Assembly: GCA_012271125.1 (NCBI GenBank)
Contig: JAAXHB010000084.1
Span: 1-24,978 of the forward strand
Source of the DNA: Actinomycetota bacterium
GTDB lineage: Bacteria; Actinomycetota; Acidimicrobiia; Acidimicrobiales; Aldehydirespiratoraceae
Reading direction: 5' to 3'
Length of the DNA: 24,978 nt
Shown piece by piece: positions 22,882 through 24,978 of this stretch; the first letter of the stretch is position 1, and every line of letters starts with the position of its first letter. The notes under the pieces were generated by a model. It did no database searches. It saw only the letters and a list, made by a program, of their open reading frames with translations, and was not told the origin of the DNA. The position numbers and the translations under genes were made by a program.

Positions 22882-23562
22882 ATGAGAGGCGAAAGCACAG
22901 CCATGGGCGACGTGTGGCTTGTAACGAAAAAAGACCTTAAGGTCGAGTGGCGCTCCCGAAGTGCTGTCGGTCATCTGGTGCCGTTTGCCATTTTGGTGTT
23001 GGTTTTGTTCGGCTTTGCCCTCAACGCCAACCGTCCGACACTTGACTTGGCGACACCTGGGCTGTTTTGGATGTCGTCGTTGTTCGTGGCAGTCATTGCC
23101 GTGCAGCGTTCGGTGAACATTGAGTCAAGCGACTCGGCGCAGCGGATGATGTTGTTGAGCGGCATGTCAGTGGCGGCGATTTTTTTAGGCAAGGCAGCAG
23201 CGGTTTTAGTGAACTTATTGGTCACGCAGCTGGTGCTTGTGGTGGGAGTGCTGGTTTTGTTCGAGGCAACGGTCGAGTCCTGGGGGTTGCTGGTAGCGGC
23301 GACGGGTGTGGCTGCAGTGGGGCTGGCGGCTGCGGGTAGTTTGTTAGGCGTTGTGGTGGCCGGGACCCGATCTTCAGTGCTGCCGCTACTGCTATTGCCG
23401 GTGTGCGCGCCGGTTCTGATCGGCGCGACTCGAGCTTTCGATGACGCCTTGGGAACCGCCGCTCTCAATGGCTGGGCGTGGGTTGGACTGCTCGGAGTGT
23501 TTGCATTGGTGAACTTGGGTTTGGGTGCGTTCACCTACGGCGCATTATTGGAAGACATCTAG
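22882..23562 (+). CDS. ccmB: CcmB, membrane permease of the cytochrome c maturation complex
   Basis: A 226-residue integral membrane protein with about six hydrophobic segments (for example 35-48, 62-74, 98-128, 134-160, 165-180 and 197-218). The N-terminus WLVTKKDLKVEWRSRSAVGHLVPFAILVLVLFGFAL is characteristic of CcmB. It pairs with CcmA. The ATG at 22882 follows the ccmA stop immediately; Met8 (ATG 22903) is an alternative with GAGAGG about 12 bases before it. The ccmC gene starts 8 bases after the stop. In other organisms CcmA-CcmB act with CcmC and CcmD. Confidence 0.9.
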   Translation: MRGESTAMGDVWLVTKKDLKVEWRSRSAVGHLVPFAILVLVLFGFALNANRPTLDLATPGLFWMSSLFVAVIAVQRSVNIESSDSAQRMMLLSGMSVAAIFLGKAAAVLVNLLVTQLVLVVGVLVLFEATVESWGLLVAATGVAAVGLAAAGSLLGVVVAGTRSSVLPLLLLPVCAPVLIGATRAFDDALGTAALNGWAWVGLLGVFALVNLGLGAFTYGALLEDI

Positions 23563-23570
23563 TTCTGACG

Positions 23571-24338
23571 ATGTTTAGGCAACTCATAGCGGTAACTAAT
23601 TCACGAATGGGTGTTGCGCACACGGGATCAGGGTTCACCCGCGTCCTTGGCTGGATAACACTCGGCGGGTTCGTGGTGGTGGCAGCGCTCGGCTTGGTGT
23701 CGACGGAACCCGATCAAATCCAGGGCGACGCAGTTCGCATCATTTATGTGCATGTGCCTGTGGCGATCAATGCGTACTTGGCGTTCATATTGACGGCTGC
23801 GGGTTCGGTGGCATGGCTCTGGAAGCGTTCGGTTTGGTGGGATTTGGTAGCGCACTCAGCGGCAGAAATCGGTCTGCTGTTTTGCGGCTTGACGCTAGTC
23901 ACCGGCATGTTGTGGGGGCGGCCAACCTGGGGTGTCTACTGGGACTGGGGCGACGTACGTCTCGTGACCACGCTGATTTTGTTTTTGATAATGGTCGGCT
24001 ATTTGGCTATTCGCTCAACGGCGTCGTCACCGGCGTCAAGCGCTACTCGAGCAGCTGTTGTGGGGTTGATAGGCGCAGCGAATCTGCCAATCGTGAACCA
24101 GTCGGTGAACTGGTGGGCTAATCGCACCTTGCACCAGCAGTCGTCGTTGACCGATGGGAAACTGGAGGATCTGACGCTGCTTAGCCTCGTTTTGGCGATT
24201 GTGGTTGGAGTGATGACGGTGCTGTGGTTGCTGGTTCATCGATTCAGGATCGGTTGGCTGCAACGACAACTGGCTGAGCAAGGACTTGAGGAGGCGTTGG
24301 CAGAACGGCGAGCCGAAGCAGGACAAGCAGAGCAATGA
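23571..24338 (+). CDS. ccmC: CcmC, heme-handling protein of cytochrome c maturation
   Basis: A 255-residue membrane protein that loads heme onto CcmE. It carries the tryptophan-rich WWD-type motif WGRPTWGVYWDWGDVR (115-130) on the outer face, slightly different from the usual WWVWDARL, plus histidines His61 (IYVHVP) and His188 (RTLHQQ) that fit the two conserved heme-ligand histidines. About six transmembrane helices are visible. I take ATG 23571, because the frame extends upstream through ccmB only as non-homologous sequence. The C-terminal tail is charged and rich in Glu/Ala. The stop overlaps ccmD as ATGA. Confidence 0.9.
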   Translation: MFRQLIAVTNSRMGVAHTGSGFTRVLGWITLGGFVVVAALGLVSTEPDQIQGDAVRIIYVHVPVAINAYLAFILTAAGSVAWLWKRSVWWDLVAHSAAEIGLLFCGLTLVTGMLWGRPTWGVYWDWGDVRLVTTLILFLIMVGYLAIRSTASSPASSATRAAVVGLIGAANLPIVNQSVNWWANRTLHQQSSLTDGKLEDLTLLSLVLAIVVGVMTVLWLLVHRFRIGWLQRQLAEQGLEEALAERRAEAGQAEQ

Positions 24339-24484
24339 CATCGGCTGGGTTTGTTTTCGGAGCGTGGGCGCTGGTGCTCAGTTCGGTCATGGTCTATGGC
24401 GTGTGGTTGCTGCGCAAGGGTCAGCGGTTGTCAAAGCAGGTTCAATCATCGCGCAGACGTTGGCTCGACACGTCCACAAGCTAA
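24335..24484 (+). CDS. ccmD: CcmD, small heme exporter subunit
   Basis: A 49-residue protein beginning MTSAGFVFGAWALV with a single transmembrane helix (about residues 6-26), followed by a basic tail (LLRKGQRLSKQ, then SRRRW). This topology and size match CcmD, which bridges CcmC and CcmE in heme transfer. ATG 24335 overlaps the ccmC stop by 4 bp, and its TAA (24482-24484) is followed directly by the ccmE ATG. The sequence itself is too short for strong homology, so the call rests on order, length and topology. Confidence 0.85.
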   Translation: MTSAGFVFGAWALVLSSVMVYGVWLLRKGQRLSKQVQSSRRRWLDTSTS

Positions 24485-24978
24485 ATGCCTGACGATGACC
24501 TAAACCGAGACCTAAGCCCGCTTCGACCGCGGGGTGCGCCGGCAACTGCTCAGCGTTGGAAGCGAGGTGTAGCAGCTGTAGTTGTTGCCGGGGTCTTGCT
24601 GGGTGTTGGCTTTTTGGCTGCCAACTTGCTGGGAGACGCGGCACTGTTCTTTTACAACGTTGATGAGGCAACCGAACGACGAGACGAGCTCGGCTCGCAA
24701 CGTTTCCGAGTCCAGGGCACACCGCAGGGCACACCGGTCGACGGGTTCCTCGGCGACCAGACAGCTATCGGGTTTTCGATTGGTTTCAACTCAGTAGTCA
24801 TGGACGTCGTTCATCTAGGCGATCCGCCGGAGTTGTTTCAGCCTGGGGTGCCGGTAGTGCTTGAAGGTGCCTGGCACAGTGGTGCCACGCCCGTGGGTTC
24901 GCCAGGGTCAACCGATTCGTGGCATTTTGTGTCGGATCGGATGCTTGTCAAGCACGACAACGACTACCGCAACCGCGA
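24485..24978 (+). CDS. ccmE: CcmE, heme chaperone (3' end outside window)
   Basis: The first 164 codons of CcmE are present and the frame is open at the right edge. A short charged N-terminus is followed by one hydrophobic helix (about residues 29-50), which anchors the protein with its OB-fold outside. The heme-binding motif HDNDY (His157...Tyr161) matches the HxxxY type of the E. coli family, in which the histidine forms a covalent bond with heme. It is thus not the CxxxY variant described in some other organisms. The visible OB-fold segment lacks obvious defects. Missing are only the C-terminal residues. Confidence 0.9.
   Translation, partial: MPDDDLNRDLSPLRPRGAPATAQRWKRGVAAVVVAGVLLGVGFLAANLLGDAALFFYNVDEATERRDELGSQRFRVQGTPQGTPVDGFLGDQTAIGFSIGFNSVVMDVVHLGDPPELFQPGVPVVLEGAWHSGATPVGSPGSTDSWHFVSDRMLVKHDNDYRNR

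Noticed and set aside
24286..24492. 68-residue + frame overlapping the end of ccmC and ccmD
   Set aside because: It is out of frame with ccmC and ccmD. The 49-residue frame at 24335 has the CcmD topology and the ATGA overlap instead.

Overview
The window looks like a piece of an actinobacterial chromosome of moderate GC content, most likely from the Acidimicrobiia or a neighbouring lineage. The clues are a BsaP-like zinc-ribbon protein (a family known from actinobacteria), menaquinone genes, a form II CO-dehydrogenase-like operon, double-length CaiB/BaiF CoA-transferases and HMG-CoA-synthase-like/thiolase pairs, many GTG starts, and one candidate leaderless promoter. The class assignment is inference. 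Every gene I can support lies on the + strand. I see no tRNA, rRNA, IS element, phage gene or CRISPR array.

Layout. (1) 1-4915: the end of menD, a single-ORF MenH-MenC fusion overlapping it by 4 bp, a histidine phosphatase and a nucleotidyltransferase. They are closely packed and probably one transcription unit for menaquinone synthesis plus two accessory enzymes. (2) 4916-5184: a regulatory gap with a C-rich, G-poor tract (a candidate Rho-loading site), a perfect CRP/FNR-type palindrome and a set of short iterons. (3) 5185-8898: a molybdenum hydroxylase operon in the order small-large-medium, with the large-subunit signature AYRGAGR (form II, so the substrate is uncertain). It is followed by a run of hairpins. 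(4) 9187-10728: a gamma-glutamyltransferase family protein without a signal peptide. (5) 10805-17253: a CoA-centred block. It holds an HMG-CoA-synthase-like/DUF35 fusion that has lost its zinc cysteines and the condensing cysteine, an SCP2-type thiolase, a TIGR04255-family protein and a 902-residue tandem CaiB/BaiF CoA-transferase. (6) 17321-19056: a membrane-anchored protein of unknown function with an apparent leaderless promoter, a PP2C-type phosphatase and a BsaP-like zinc protein. The last two overlap by one base. (7) 19139-22165: a class III aminotransferase and a secreted lipoprotein alpha/beta hydrolase of the tripeptidyl-aminopeptidase type. (8) 22180-24978: cytochrome c maturation System I, ccmA-B-C-D-E, tightly packed, with ccmE running off the window.

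How the parts relate. Regions 1 and 8 both serve respiration (menaquinone and cytochrome c). Region 3 could feed electrons into the same chain if its unknown substrate is oxidised there. Region 5 resembles the thiolase/HMG-CoA-synthase/DUF35 assemblies that pass acyl-CoA intermediates between active sites, here next to a CoA-transferase. Region 6 is the least explained. It may be a small signalling module (anchored ligand-binding-like domain plus phosphatase), but this is inference.

The best leads for something undescribed are the region 6 gene set, the enzymatically degenerate HMG-CoA-synthase/DUF35 fusion beside an intact thiolase, the MenH-MenC fusion, the CRP-type site with iterons in front of the form II cox operon, and a recurrent serine-codon low-complexity pattern seen in several unrelated genes.
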